The notes under the pieces: generated by a model | Told to the model about the DNA's origin: nothing | The model's input: only the letters and a program-made list of their open reading frames with translations | Databases searched by the model: none | Position numbers and translations under genes: made by a program | In this document: one piece after another, positions 34,931-48,914 of the stretch | Position numbering within the stretch: position 1 is the stretch's first letter | Layout of the letters: each line of letters opens with the position of its first letter | DNA from: Physcomitrium patens | Taxonomy: Eukaryota; Streptophyta; Bryopsida; Funariales; Funariaceae | DNA length: 64,000 nucleotides | Assembly: GCF_000002425.4 (NCBI RefSeq) | Contig: NC_037258.1 | Coordinates: 18,656,704-18,720,703, forward strand | Direction of reading: 5' to 3'

Positions 34931-37198
34931 ATGAGTTCGATTCTAATGGAATCAGCGATCCCCGCTGCCATAGAAACAAGGTATCGGCCACCGGCGCTGG
35001 TGTGGGTGATGGCGTCTGCTTTTGTGCTGTGCTGGGGTACAGGTCTGATCGCTACCAAGAGACTGATCAAACAAGGAGTTTATCACAGGCTCTCGTGGCT
35101 ATCCTCTGTGAAACGACAAGTCCACGTTGGTTTCTGGATTTGCGCAGAGGAGCTTCTGTATGCGTACTTGGCATTTTTGAACATAGTGATGGGCGTGGCA
35201 TTCTGGTTTTTGGACTTCTATCACGAGGGGAAACCGCAGTTGAACTACAATTACTTCCCAGTGTCCAGCCAGCTGCAGAAAGTGATGGAACCTGATCTGA
35301 GAAATCCGGGATTGAAGTTGGATGGTGATGTCGTACTCAAGCCAAAGCGCGCTGGAATTTTGCGCCCCAGGAGGGTCAAAGGGAATGCTTGTGGGTGCTG
35401 GGGTTATGAAGTGCCAGACCTCCATTCTAAAGAAGGACTAATCGCAAATGGAGCACAGGTATCACAATTTCTAATTAACATGTTGCAAATGGTTTTCAAG
35501 GGGGGGACAGAATTCACGTGATTTGATTCCTCCTCTCCTATCAGGTTATACTTCGTTCTCACGAAGAAGATGATCAATAATTGTACTATATAGGAAGAAG
35601 ATGACGAAGAAGGAGAAATCAAGCCTGCTCGCCCTCGGTGGTCGGATTGCCAGTGCCCTGAGTGCACTGCTCTTGTGATGACAACGAAAGAGGCATCGAG
35701 CAGACTCTTCGTGCGATGCGAGGACACTGTTTCCGGGGCTGAACGATGCACCAATCTTCGAGGCGAGGAGACCGAAATTATTGATAAGGGTACGAACATG
35801 GAGAATTTGAAGCCCGTATTGCCATTCTCTGTAGCTGGACCCAATCTTCAACACAGCTCTTCAACCAAAAGTAATTTAGATATAACCTTTTGTTTTGTAC
35901 GCTAATGTTTTATTGTCATCCGTTCTCCGAGACGTATGGTAGGCTTTGGTATAAACAAAAATACATTTTATTTATTTTCGTTTGTTGCAACGTCGTGTGC
36001 AGAGAGCACAGCGGTAATATTCCTCCATGGATTGTTCAGCTCTTCCTCTTTCTGGTTTGACACGAAGTTGATCCCTTGCCTCTCGGATGAAATTAAGAAC
36101 CACCACAGGATTCTTGCGCCCGATCTTCTGGGTTGCGGGCGGAGCCCAAGACCTCTGGATTGTGCTTACACGGTAACCGACCACATTGAAGTGCTGGAGA
36201 AATCAATACTTCGAAGGCATGCGCTGGAAAGCTTCCACATCGTGGCTCACTCTATGGGATGCATCATGGCCCTGGTCCTTGCGGCCCGTCATCCAGACAA
36301 AGTGAGATCCATCACGTTGATCGCTCCTGTGTACCCACCAGGAAACTTCGACGCGAGCGGCAAATTGGATCGACTGCCCTGCGATGCCTTCTTCTCCTTC
36401 CTCCAGCCCTTCACGGTATTTACCCCGGAAATTGGCTTCGATTTTTGAAAATTTTAGCAGCAAGTTGTGTTACCCAATTTAAGGATGATACCTCCAAGAT
36501 GCATGTCATTTTTGACATTTGTGTGCGTGTGTGTGTGTGTGTGTGTGCAGGTTAAAGGATTTCGAGGTTTGTTAGTCAGCAAGTATTACAATATCAGTCG
36601 GGCAGCAGCAATCTTATTCTATGCGAGACACACGTTCTGGGTTTCGTATTTTTACAGGAAATGGAAGCGGTAAGCGACCTCTTGCTCTCTACACATTGGT
36701 TTTAGAGAGCATCAGCTGGTTGTAGAGAGCAGGAATTTCAAGGTACCTCTTTATTTAAGCTGTCTCCTGGAAGCTAAGAAGCTAGGATGTGCTACCGATT
36801 TTCTTTCTGTGTATGGTCTTCAATTGGTTGTTCGTTGTTGCAGGTTCCCCATCTCATTCATTGCAGATTACATCACCAACCACCATGACGCTGCATGGCA
36901 CATGACTCACAACTCCCTGCTAGGCGGCACGCATGCTGTCATCCCCGCACTGATCAAACTGCAGAAGCTCAACAAACGCATCCTGGTCTACCACGGGGAG
37001 GATGACACCTCATGCCACATCTCCCTGTCGGAGGAAATGAGCCGCCGATTCTCCAACGTAGCTCTTCACAAGGTCCACGGTTTTGGACACGTCGACGTGC
37101 TGTGGAAGAGAGAGGAGGAGCCTTGTCGATTGATAGGGCAGGAGATTCTCGACGGTGACTCAAAGTTCGCAGCCTTGAAGCAGCAGCAAGCTTGTTAG
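34931..37198 (+). CDS. BODYGUARD-like alpha/beta hydrolase
   Basis: Five coding exons with GT-AG introns and matching phases: 34931-35458, 35594-35870, 36003-36415, 36551-36669, 36844-37198, giving 563 residues. Residues about 21-41 and 76-96 are hydrophobic and may anchor the protein. Cysteines are clustered at C154/C156 (ACGCWGYE) and C195/C197/C200 (RWSDCQCPEC), with an acidic EEDDEEGE stretch between. The hydrolase fold starts near residue 269 (AVIFLHGLFSSSSFW). The nucleophile is Ser352 in VAHSMGC, the acid Asp499/500 in HGEDD, and the His 528 in GFGHVD. BODYGUARD proteins of seed plants act at the outer cell wall in cuticle formation, and their exact substrate is unsettled. At 563 residues this is longer than the flowering-plant proteins I know. 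The start ATG follows a likely 5' UTR splice acceptor. Assignment to the family is firm; the role in this plant is inferred. Confidence 0.85.
36520..36547 (+). repeat. (GT)n tract ending at a splice acceptor
   Basis: About 13 GT units with one GC, directly followed by CAG at 36548-36550, the acceptor of exon 4 of the hydrolase gene. There is no ordinary pyrimidine tract at this acceptor. Confidence 0.85.
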
Positions 37199-38520
37199 AT
37201 CCACGCCATTGCTTATTTAGAACCGAAACCGGTAGCATGAATCTCTGTTTCCCTGCATCCACCATGAGGCCTGTCATGGGCGAGATGTGTCACATAGACC
37301 TCACTCATTTGCATTCTATTTGTCATTGATCTTCGTACTACAATGCGAAGGAAAATTGTATTCCAGTATGAAGAACAAGAGGGACATTCCTTCTTTTTTG
37401 TCATACAATGGACTCATCAGTTTTAATATGCTCTCTATTTTTGGCCCACACAGACTCTTCCCTTTCTTGCTTGGCACTGCATCTCGTCCATCTTCCAGCG
37501 TCATTTTGCTGCATATGTTTCTACGATTGAGCGTCAACAAGACGCGAATGATTGAGTTCATGTCGAAGCACAGTTGGATGTTTCTATTTGTGGCAGAATG
37601 TATCTAGTGGACGTAGAAAAACTGAAATGAGCAATCAACAAAATGGAAAAAGATTAACATAAGAATAATCACTTGGTCCCGTATTCTTTTGTTAACAGTC
37701 ATAAGAGTAATATGTCCCAATTGTTAAGTGATACAGCGAATAGAAAGAAAATGTCTTCACTTTGGATCCATTAAAACAGAGTATTTTAGAGTGTGAACTG
37801 TATCATATCTGTGTGATGAGAGGGGAAGGGCTTCATGTGAGACAAACAAAAAATAATAACAAAAGTCAACAAATTTCCTCAATGGTCAAGATTATCATTT
37901 TTTATTCTTTTCACTAGACTATTAATTGGAGTGTACGAGAGAAATTGTCATGTTGAAAGATTACTTGGAATTCACGAGAACGATGTTTATGCCCAGTGGT
38001 GTAAATCTTTGTTAATTTGAAATAATAGATGAACAATCAACAATGATGATAATACAAATGATGCATAGTGCTAGCTTAAGGACAAAATATTCTTTAACTT
38101 CAATAAAACAGTAGAAAAGGAAACAAAGAAATTTACATCAAAACCTAAGGAAAACTTGGATTTGAATGGACAAAAATAACGGGATAGAAATCGATAGCAG
38201 AAAAAAGATTAAAGTTAAATAAATGAACAAATAAATAAAGAATTCTAAAATAATCGAAAAAATTAAAACTGTATCTGACATATTCATCCATAAGATGATA
38301 CAGAATGAAAAGAATTTAAACCAAATATGATCAAATTTATGCAATGAGCTTTTGTTCTTAGTATTGTAATGGAATACCCCTCCAGTAAAGAAGTATGGTA
38401 ACTCGGTTTACAAAAAGAAAAGAAAAAAGAAAAAGAAAAGAAGAGGCTACACTAAGATTGAAAAGAACTAACTAATTGATGCTTAAAGTAATTACTTTAT
38501 TAAATATATCATTGTGGACA
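37199..38520. other. 3' UTR and intergenic sequence
   Basis: Follows the hydrolase stop. Moderately AT-rich, with an A/G-only tract at about 38411-38444. No coding region or transposon is recognised. Confidence 0.5.
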
Positions 38521-38904
38521 CAGATACGGGGTGGGCGTGCACAGAGAGAGGGTGGTGGGTCAAGGGGCAGAACCTGGGGCGTTGGCGTGAATGGATGATG
38601 GAGGTTGTTGTTGATGGGGCCGATTGGGTTGCGGTGAAGTAAAGGCTGGATTCATTCCCCAGTCAGGGGACGGAGGGTGTTAAGTCGCGGTCGCGGGCAG
38701 GTGGTGGGCGTGAAGGTCCGTGGTTCAAAGAGGTCGAAATCCGGTGCAGCAATACAGCCGGTCGTGGGGGCGGCCAAGGTTGTAGGATGTCAGCTGATCA
38801 GAAATTGCCGTGAGGCATCGGAGATCTAGTGGTGGGATTGCACCTATGTTCGGAACTGACGCGGGTTAGAGTCCGGCCGGGACGGGGGCACAGGAGGTGA
38901 GGAA

Positions 38905-38921
38905 GCTGGAATAGCTCAGTT

Positions 38922-38954
<33 letters not shown>

Positions 38955-38978
38955 GAGGTTCGACCCCTTCTTCTAGCG
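38905..38978 (+). tRNA. trnN-GUU: tRNA-Asn (anticodon GUU)
   Basis: 74 nt that fold as a standard cloverleaf. The acceptor arm is GCTGGAA/TTCTAGC with one G-T pair, and the D arm is in TAGCTCAGTTGGTTAGAGC. The anticodon loop CTGTTAA has GTT at 38939-38941. The T arm is in GGAGGTTCGACCCC, and G is the discriminator base. No intron; CCA is not encoded. This is the usual nuclear land-plant tRNA-Asn. Confidence 0.97.
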
Positions 38979-41754
38979 CAACAGATGACATTTTACCCCA
39001 CGCCCGCAGAGTGCACAACAAACCCCCAAGGCCATTGTCAACCTTCTTTACAACTCTATTGAGCACCCTAACATTTATTCCCAACTGCCCCCATCACTCC
39101 CATCCCACAACCCCACAAACATGCATCCTACTCTCATGTGACACCCCCTCTCAAAACTCCTCATCCCTTGCCTCACCCCCATCCTTCTCCTTCACATCAC
39201 TCACATGCCGCATACTATCCATCCCCCCTTTTTCTTTTCTTTTCTTGTCTACATCATTCTACTTCCTCCTCTAACCCTTCCCCATAATTACATGTCTGCA
39301 ACAAAATCCCCATCTTGCTCTTGCATCTAAATAGGACCTCATCACCATAATACAACAATGTTGCAAGCCACAATTATTTGCAAACTTCAAGCTACCCATA
39401 CACTAACCAATTTGCAATGTGTATTGCACATCCTAAAAGTTTTTTTCTAACCAACTTACAAACTTACTATTCACAATTTGTAAAAATATAAAAGTATTGT
39501 TTTTTTAGACAACAAATATTTTGAATCAATTCATTACTATTTTTATATTTTAAAATTGTAGTATTTGTTAATTATTAAATACTATTTAGAAAAATTTCTT
39601 TTAAGGTTTTTGATTGTTAGTTAAAGATTATGAAAGAATAGTTATTGAAGAAATTATAAAAAGAAATTTGACTTTTGCATTCATGTTGGTTGATTTTTTT
39701 TTTTTTTTCTCCTTAAATTTATTTTTATTATTATCAATCTTGATGAAACTTAGATGCAATTAGGTGGAATATTATGCTCTCTTCTTTAACATAATGAATA
39801 TTAAAAACTAATTGGTGATATTTTCTCTTTTTGTAGTTGGAGATTTGATGCATCTTTCAATGGATACTAGAAGAATGCATAAGTTTAATCCTAAAGATCC
39901 ATATTAGTTTTGTAGTAAATATATTGACATAGTTAACATTAGAAAGTAATTATAATTTTTTTGGCTTTTGGCTTTTATTATTTTATTAAAAAACTCAAAT
40001 ATGCAACTTAATATAGAGATTGAATATGATAGTATCGAGTCAAATGTTTGATGGAGTCAACAAACTTAATTTTAACCAATTATTTTATAAATTTTAGCAT
40101 ATGAGTTTAATAATAGAAGTTGGTGTTGTACATGTAATTAAGTCAATATACAATTTAGATAGCATATGCATGCAATAGATTAAATCTTTGCAACTATGGT
40201 AGTTTAGATAGGCTTTTTAGAATTGAATTGAAGAAATGTTGGATTAAGAGTTGGAACAAATTTGTTATTAAATAAAAATTATTATTGACAAATTAAAGTT
40301 TTATTAAGAATTTTGACCTAAACTATTTCAAAAGCTATTCAAATATAACTTCATTACAATTTGGATTTGATGCAAAAGTAGTATAAAAGGAAGATTTTAG
40401 GCTCTCTTGAAAGGTGGTAACAACCATCTGCTTGTCAAACCTCCAAAAAAATGAATTACTGGTATGTAATTGTTGGTGGCACTTTATCTAGTCTTAAATC
40501 TTTGAAATTCAAATCTATGGCCAAATTTGATATATTTCCTCAGAAGTTATATAGCGATAGAAGTAATGGGTGTAGTTGGGAAAGAGGAGTAGAATGGAGG
40601 CATTGTCTGTGATGGAAATAAATGTGATGGAGCTCAAAAGCATTGGGAAGAAGGTTGACAATGGCCCGGTGTCGGAGTAGAGAAAATTTGCCTCAAGAAA
40701 GCACTAAGCTCCTGGCTATCACTAATTTCTCAATCAACTTCAAAATAAGGAAAGTCCTAAGTTTATATATAAACTTTCCCTTTTGGAGCAATTACACCAA
40801 ATTCATAAGCCTCAAGTAACCAACAACATCCAAAACATAATAAAATCCTCTAAATCCTTATATACCTATATATAGAAACTTTCTCAAACTTCAATACCTC
40901 ATAACTCTTAATTCGACTATCCAAAATTACTCAAATTTTACCTGAAGTACTGATGTATTCTTATCAACTTCCACAACAAAATTCAACTACAAACTCATTG
41001 CAGATCTTGAAATATCTTGAAAACCCTAACAGTAGCTTCAAACCTTAGTTTTTATACACTCGCATGCAATTTTCTTCATATCTCATAAACTAGAAATCCA
41101 AATTCCACAAAGTTTGTATGTATAGTTTTTTAACACAATTATCTACCTTCATCAAAAGGTTTGAACCAAAAATTCTTCCAAGAACTCAAGTTATGGCTCC
41201 AACCATTACTATAAACAAAACTGATCACTTACTACCTTTAATTTGGATGCATCGCCTTCAACTCCTTATATCTCCTTTATATAAACTCCAAAAGCAACAA
41301 TTCTTTCTTAAAAAACGTAGGCCTTGAAATCACTATTCCAGCCACACCTTCTGATTTTCAAAAACTATGGTACAACTCCTCATATTCACAAAAGAGTAAC
41401 AGTATGTCTTAAATTAACACCTTAACTTCAAATGTCTATAACTTCTTCACTCTAACTCCAAATCTTCTAATTTTTGCATACAAATTGTAGCCCGAACCCT
41501 AAACCTTACAACCCTGACTTCTAATTTCTGAATGCCATCTTTGAAGTTGCCAAAATCCTTGTTAAGATCACGGGCAACCTCCTCAAAGCCCATTGGGCAT
41601 GGTATTCGACCAATAGGGATGAAGTTCTCCATTCCTTGCCTTCATCCAACCATGCCTTGCTTTCATCCCTCCCAATTAGCCTCCCACTAATTTGGATTTT
41701 CTTTCTTAAGCTTCCACCTTCTTCCAAGGCTTCATACTAACTATTTAGGTCATA

Positions 41755-41785
<31 letters not shown>

Positions 41786-41939
41786 TTTTATGCCAAAATC
41801 AAAACAAGTAAAAAGAACAAAGTAAGGTTTCTTATATCAACTCCTTTTTAATTTAATCTACTAACCACTCTAACACACATCTAGATTTGTCAACATATAA
41901 TATATTTTAATTATATTTCACATACTGTAAGCATTTATA
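38979..41939. other. Gene-free stretch with a C-rich segment and repeat-like sequence
   Basis: 38980-39290 is C-rich on the plus strand. 39300-40640 is AT-rich with nothing recognised. 40660-41740 has the look of a decayed LTR or gag region: short repeated phrases around 'cataactctt' and 'tataacttcttc', and open frames of about 60-70 codons on the minus strand. I could not place it in a family. A TA tract lies at about 41757-41785. Confidence 0.4.
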
Positions 41940-44280
41940 ACTATGTACTATGTATTGTTGGTGTATATTGGCCTGTGTCTAGGGCTTCTGTTCGGCTTGT
42001 CCTGTGAAGAACTGTCTTCCTCTGAGTATTCGATGTTGCACATAATCTGTGCTAGGATGTCCTCTGTCATTGTCTGCGTGAGTTGTTCTTTGGCATCTTT
42101 GGCTCGTGGTGGAGAGTTGGGGCATGGTTGGGCCCCTAGTTGTCCAATGGATGCAGTTTGTTGTGCACTTTGCTGATATAAGGCTTTGATTCCTAGTTCC
42201 TCTTGCAATTGTGTCTGATTTGTGATGGGTGTCAGGATAGTCTAGAGTCAGTTGACTAGGTCCTTGGACAGGAAGTCGGGGTGAGAGATTGGTTTCTATT
42301 TGGAGTATGATATCTTGCTGAATACTTTCTCCTGCGCCCATATCGCCATGAATTTAGATTCCATTTCACCGTAGCGCTCTGGTGAATGGCAGTGCTTGTA
42401 TTTTTGCAACTCTGCCCATGTGCCCATGGCTACCTAGACCGTAGTCTGCCATGCTTGGTACAATTCCACCTCGAGGTCGAATCGTCCTTCCATGAGGTCA
42501 TGTTTGTATTTTTGGCACTATATGTATTAGATGATGGCATATTGCAGGATGATCCTTGGTGTGTTCTTGGTGATGGACTACAGGCTGCCCGCTTCCCAGA
42601 ACGTGGAGTTGTCATGTACGTGTGTGTTATTGGCTGATGGGACTGAGAAGGTGTCATGGAGTGTTGCTTTCTACATGGTGTTGGAGGTGGTCGAGTCCGA
42701 GAGTCTCTTGACGGTTGCATATTTTTCTCAAGCTAGTGCAACTTGTGGACATGCAAAGAATGCTGATTTTGCCATCTCCAAGATCTAGCCGGCATAGAAG
42801 GTGTAGTGGCCATCTTCCTATATTTTACACTTCTATTTTCTAATAGAAAGGCCCTCCACAATCAAGAGCCACACCATGGCAGAGATCTTGTGGAAGAGCC
42901 ACAAGTGCCATAGTTTGGCGAAGTATTGCGTTTGTTGGGTTGGGAGTAGCCCCAGCTCGCCATGGTCTTGTGGAATTCCATCTACCTGCATTGTTGCGTC
43001 AGGATGGTTCTGTACACTTTCTTTGTAGTGTAGTTGAACAATTGTTCAGTTGGCATTGGGCCCTACTTGCACCACGTCCATTCCTTTGGATCGATTTTAA
43101 AGCCTTTCGTGAGGCCCTCTCTCTGCGTCCATATTGTGCAAGTCCCGTCCAAGGGGTTGGTTGAGTTGAATTCCACCACCTTGCCTAGGTGGTTTCCTAT
43201 GAATATCCTTGCTTCCTCTGTTGCATCTACAAGTATCGTCATGTGGTTATTGATCCTATCGAGTTTGTTTGTTCCGACTGTTCTTCCTTATCAGGAGCCT
43301 TTCTATCTTTCGGGTCAGCTTCCTGTTATGTGGTAGACCAGTGCCTCGGGGCTCGACGTTATCCATCTCTCTTCAGTCAGGGGACTGGGTCGTGTGAGGT
43401 TCCATTTTACCACTTCATGCATGATGTGTGTGAGCTTTTTGATCCTTCCAGATCGCATCCTGTGTCTCAGTGCTTGATTGGTCTGCTAGTTGTGCCGGTG
43501 GCCCTCCAATATGTCTTCCACTCTGTTGACCCTGTTGATGGACCATGTGCGGAACCTTGAGTTGGCCTCTGTTCCCAAGCTGACATTATCATCCGTGGTG
43601 ATTTCTGTAATCAAAAATAGATGATAATGCATCTTTTTGGCGTGCATGTTGGCCAATGCTTTGGTAAGTTCCTTTCTAACCGTCGCCCACGCAGTCCATA
43701 TTGCTTGCCAATGGCTTGATCCTTGTAGCCATATTTTGAGAGCCGTGAATACCCAGCCCATGTGTTTGCCCTAGTCTCCATTCTTGCGGAGCTGTGCGTT
43801 CTGGATCCTATGAAAGATGAGGGATTTTCAGGGCTCTTCTCCCGGGACCAGGGCTCTCGATATCATGTTGGCCAGGAGAGCTCTCGTTTGGTCCAGTGGG
43901 TAGAACACCTTGATCCCTCCTTTGGCCGTCTGGCCCTCGACTTCCTGTCCGGGTCTCCTGCCCATACAAAGTTCCGGATGAGGGTTCTTATGCTAGTCAA
44001 GACTCTGTTGGATGTCGCTGCATGATGCCAGATACCACATGCTCCCTAGTGTGACCCCTAAACAGCTGAGCTATTCCAGCTATTGTGGCTCTCTTCACCT
44101 GCACAGGCCGGGAATTGAATCTGGATCTGCACCGTGGCAGGGAACCATTCGTCCCCTAGACCACCGGTGCCTCGCGGCATTCTTATATTTCTCAGGCGTT
44201 CTAGAACCTCGGCCGCTCCCACGACGGCGTGGGCACCTGCCCCGCATTGAATCCTCTCCGAACTACTCATTATTGTAAAA
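41940..44280 (-). pseudogene. LINE (non-LTR retrotransposon) fragment, RT C-terminus and zf-RVT
   Basis: Minus-strand fragments match the C-terminal part of plant LINE ORF2. At about 44010-43810 there is TLIRNFVWAGDPDRKSRAR and GGIKVFYPLDQTRALLANM. At about 43760-43500 comes the connecting region. At about 42900-42740 the zf-RVT region appears (LWHLWLFHKISAMVWLLIVEGL, then AFFACPQVALA before EKY). Frames change and stops interrupt, so it is dead. The 5' end and catalytic RT core are absent. A Gln/Ser-rich open frame at 41948-42208 may be its tail. Confidence 0.6.
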
Positions 44281-44875
44281 CTAGTGAAGTTTTGTAATAA
44301 TACATTTACTCAATCCTAGCTGTAGAACTGTTCCTGATGTAAACTAAAGACTGATGTAAGAATCAGGTACCAAAAAAACTCATGTGTGTTGTATATAAAT
44401 GTGAATGTTTACCATTAAAAAACTTTCAACTGACTATCTTGAACACTCGCGTTTATAATTAATGACTTGTCTTGAAAACTTGAAATATCCCAAAAATCAT
44501 ATTATAAACACGATACAACATTTCGACACAAACAATTCAACAGTTTCTCACAAGGTAACGTGAGAACTTCAGTTTACCAGCAATCATGAGTGTTTATAAA
44601 TTTAAAATTTGCTCCTTTATCCTTCAAAGTACATCCTCATGAACTACAGCAGTTCTCACAAATTCCGGACTTGCTAGAGAAAAAGAGTTGAAACATTCTT
44701 AACACGAGCACAGACAAGCATCAGTTCTCAGCTGGAATTTTTTCTATTGTGTGACCCTCTGATGGACTTGTGAATTAGCGCCTTCGCTCCTAGCTGAGCA
44801 GCCCATACCATGATCTCAACTCACTCCAGCAGAACAAGAATGTAATGGTGTTATTACAAAATTGCAGATCCAAAT

Positions 44876-47800
44876 TCAGCAGCCGCTCCCCACAATGCAT
44901 TGCTGGTTAAGGCGTGATGAATACAAGTTGAAGTCAGGTGTCTGCTGAAACCCTGGCAAAAAATCTAAGCAAAACCGGAAAACAGATGCAAGCTTCTCGA
45001 TATCGTTGCTGTTTGCTGCAGCCTCTAGAAACAGGGCTGGAGGTATCGTATCCACCTGAAAACCACGAATAAGAAAACACGTATCACAAAACATGTTACG
45101 TCTAGTTCGAGTACAAAAGTCCACTCTCTTCAAAGGTAAAGCATTCCACACACTAATCAATCAACGCGAAAAATCAGGTTTTGTTTGGAAAAATGATAAT
45201 AAGTAATATAAATAAATAAATAATCTTTAGAATAAGTGCTTTTGAGGGGACATATTCCTCACTTAGATAACACTGACGACAGCTCTCGGGATAAAATCCC
45301 TGCTTTCGTGTCGTTACAGCGTACATTAGAGACCGAAGTGTCTGGAGAGGTCCAAACCTTGTTCTGTCGTATGTAGCGAAGACCCTCGAGTAGCCGCCCA
45401 TCTTGCAGGAGAAGCTTCACGTAATCACAGTGAGCATGAAGAAGTCTCAACATTTCCATTCCAAGCTTCCGTGTTTCTCTGTCGTTGGTTCCAACATCCA
45501 GAAGTTGCAAGGCAACAGTTCTTGATGGATCAATGAGCTTCCCAGCAACAAACTGTCGAAGCTCATGATACCTCTCATCACGACCGAGCAGTTGTACCAT
45601 CAATGCTTGCAGCCCTGGAGGAACACGCACATTTTCCTTCGCTGTACTGATGGGAGCAATCAAGGCACATTTATTTCATCACTAGTTCAAAACGAAGTCC
45701 TAAAATTTTGCAAAAGAGCGAAGATAATTGTCTCACACACAAGCTCAATTATGAAAACTAAACAAAGGAAAGCAGACACATTTTAATTTGACAACCAACT
45801 TCTGACTAGGATGTCATATCATTGCATCCTTCACAAACTGAACCAGAAAAATACGTTTAAATTTGGCACACAAACGTTTGCTGCTTTAGACCAAGTCCAG
45901 TTGTGTTTGGTGTGGATACCTGCGCATGTACTCTACAATGGCTGCAACATAAAATGTAGAATCCGTGCACATCTCCTCTTCAATTGCAAGAAAAACACTT
46001 TGCAAGACATCATCTGGTGATATATACGGTGCTGGTAGCCCCATCCGAAGCCCCTGCAAGCCTGAGGCTAAAAGAGATGAGCTGTTCGAGGTTGAGGATT
46101 CCATAGTAATACCTTTACTTCCTTCTCTGCTGAGAACCCTGTTTTTGAAATTGCATTGGTCATTTTGTAAAAAATTATATTGGAGTACGCAAAGGTACGT
46201 TGGTAACACAAACCCAATAATCAAAATAACAAATGCGGCTAGGAACAATGTGCACACATTGTTCTACTATGGATACAATTTAGCCTAACAATGACTCTTA
46301 GAAACTCATAACGCATACTAGGAAAACTGTGCTGGTAGCTTATAACGCTCTTCATTTGACACCACAAAAGCGACAGAAATTTGATATGAACTGCCTCATG
46401 TAACCTCGGGTGTTGATTCAGATAAAAGATCTAACCTGCTGCTACTTGGAGCTGAAGTTTGCTCCTGAGATGATGTTAAGGGTGCCTCTTCAATCTCCGA
46501 GCTAATGATGCTCTCTGCATCTGACACAGTCTCCGCGTCCTGCTCTATTTCAACTATCTTGGATTTGCTCATGGCTTTACCAACAGGATTGGAAGAAGAT
46601 TGCGAACCTGCTACTTGCAATCCAGGAATTGCAGTCAAGGGTACTGTCAAAAATCTAGATTTCCTTCATCAATGACACTCTATATCCACGATGTTTACTA
46701 TATATAAACATGAATAGAAACCTTGAACACTAAATATATATATCATCAAGCAAAAATATCTGAAGCGACTGATCCAAGAATAAGGAGATAGCTGGTGTGG
46801 TTCTAATCCCAATGATAACGCACTCACACTTTTAACAATTTTTCCCAATATTGGAAACAAATAGAAAACCTCATTAATGACTACCTAGAAACACACCTCT
46901 TGGCCCAGCACTTAAAGTGATCCCCCCACTGCTTACTGCAGTAGACTTATTCATTGGTTGATAGCCTGAACCACCAGTCCCAGATGATGGCCGTGTAGCT
47001 TGAGCATAGGAAGCAGTAACCACATCCATTGCAGACGCAATCAAACGCAAAGAGCGACGTTCGATAATCATGGACTTGATCACGATTAGCGAAAGCTCCT
47101 TAGCCTTCATTGTTAACAAGATGAATGGTTTCAGTATTCGCAAAAGATGAGCAGAAAGCAGCGGTAGACATTTATATATGCACCTGTCAAGTGTAGGTTC
47201 ATCCTCTCTGTGTTACAGCAGCAACTAGAGGTGGTTCATTTAAGCCGAGGAGCTACAAAGTTAGTGACAAGTGAAATTCAAAAGGTTCACCTACGAACTG
47301 AAATAAAAGTGAAAACTGAACCAAGGCGATGTTGAGCAGAAATTTTGTGAATTGAACCTTCGGGGCATCAAATCGCCGACGCTGCAAGAAAGAAAGCAAT
47401 GACGGCAAATTTGATGAGCTAGCAGCTACTGCCTGCATGATAAGAAGAAAACTACTTAGTCCAGCAGCAGAAGAAGAGCTATCCGGTTAATTTATGACAA
47501 GTACGAAAATGTAATAAAGAAGTACAAAACACAAAATGTAATGTATCAGTTTAAATTGAACTATAGATTGTAACCAGGCAGCATACACGGCATGCTTGAC
47601 AATGGAAATTTGTTGATGTGAACACGTTAAAAAAATACCGTTCAACAAAATATTCCTATGCACCTTATTCAAAACCAAAGCTCTTGGCTTTCTTCCCACT
47701 AGAACATGGTCGCACACGAGGTTGAGTAAAGGGGATTGACAAAGACTGAAACTTCAGAACGAGTCAGATTGTAGCAGATAAGTATACCTCCAAGTCAAGC

Positions 47801-48876
47801 CGAACACGCCAAAGAAGTCCATGCATGTGATCCAGCACAAGGTCTGGGTTGATGAACACCCAGCCCTTCCCATATATAGTTGCCTCTGCAGTTGATAAGG
47901 GTCTTCTGGAGCCTTTCCCCGTATTCGATGAGGATGAAGCAGCTGGAGAGGGAGCTCCCCTCAGAAGAAGTGGAAGAGGAGCAGAGATCGGACCTCTAGG
48001 ATCTGTCAAGATGTCGTACAGTAAGACTACTTGAGAATCTGTTTGATGGACCAGAAGGACGTTATCAACTACACTAATTGCCACATGGGAGGAGAATATC
48101 GGCAGAGATCCCTGCAACCATCAGACCCACTTCGTCAGGAAAAAAATGTGAGATGCTTTGGTGAATCCACCAATTTTTCCAAACCAATCAGGTGTTAAGG
48201 GTTAGCATTCTCAGTAACCATGCTTCTGGAACATCATCATCACGTGCTACGTCACAAATGACGATGAGACATTTAGTCCACACGACAGTTGAAACCTGAC
48301 GTGACCTACTGAACCTCATGGTTTCAAATGGCAATGTCAACAGACCTCTAGATGCAGGTTGAGAGTCGAATTGAGACACAAGGTTATTACACGGAAGGCA
48401 AAAGAGAAGAAGCAGGGTCGACCAAGTGCGCAGAAGTGCCAGAAAAGAGAAAGAATTGGTCTAACGACAAAACTCTGGGAGGTGTTCTATTTGGTAACTC
48501 ATGAGCACAAAGGTAGGACAGGGAAAACGTTCAATCAAAACTAAAGGCTTTGTTTGAACTCATAAGCACAATGATGGTTTACACCTGAAGTCAAAAAAAC
48601 GCACCAAGTCGCATAAGAAAGACATGGTATATTCATTTTTAATCGCAATATCCAACAAATGACACACCCCCGTTATCAATCTGTGCCTCATGGCCAAGGT
48701 AATGTGTTGCCCTGTAATGTAACATTCAATGCATATTTGTTAAGACATATACCTGAGGTACAACAGCATCCCTATAGAACCGATACATGTGCAGTTGCAA
48801 CGCCACTCTATCCACCTGGACGCAATAAAGTCTTCCATACCTGTTCCATTTACAACATTCACACGATCAGCGCAGG

Positions 48877-48914
<38 letters not shown>

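Noticed and set aside
44056..44080. tRNA-Asn-like start (GCTGGAATAGCTCAG) on the minus strand
   Set aside because: Only the first 15 nt match; no anticodon or T arm follows, and the stretch lies within the LINE remnant.
46396..46436. Alternative donor for RMC1 exon 9 at 46405
   Set aside because: It would end in phase 0 and cannot join any in-phase acceptor for exon 10; the donor after 46436 fits.
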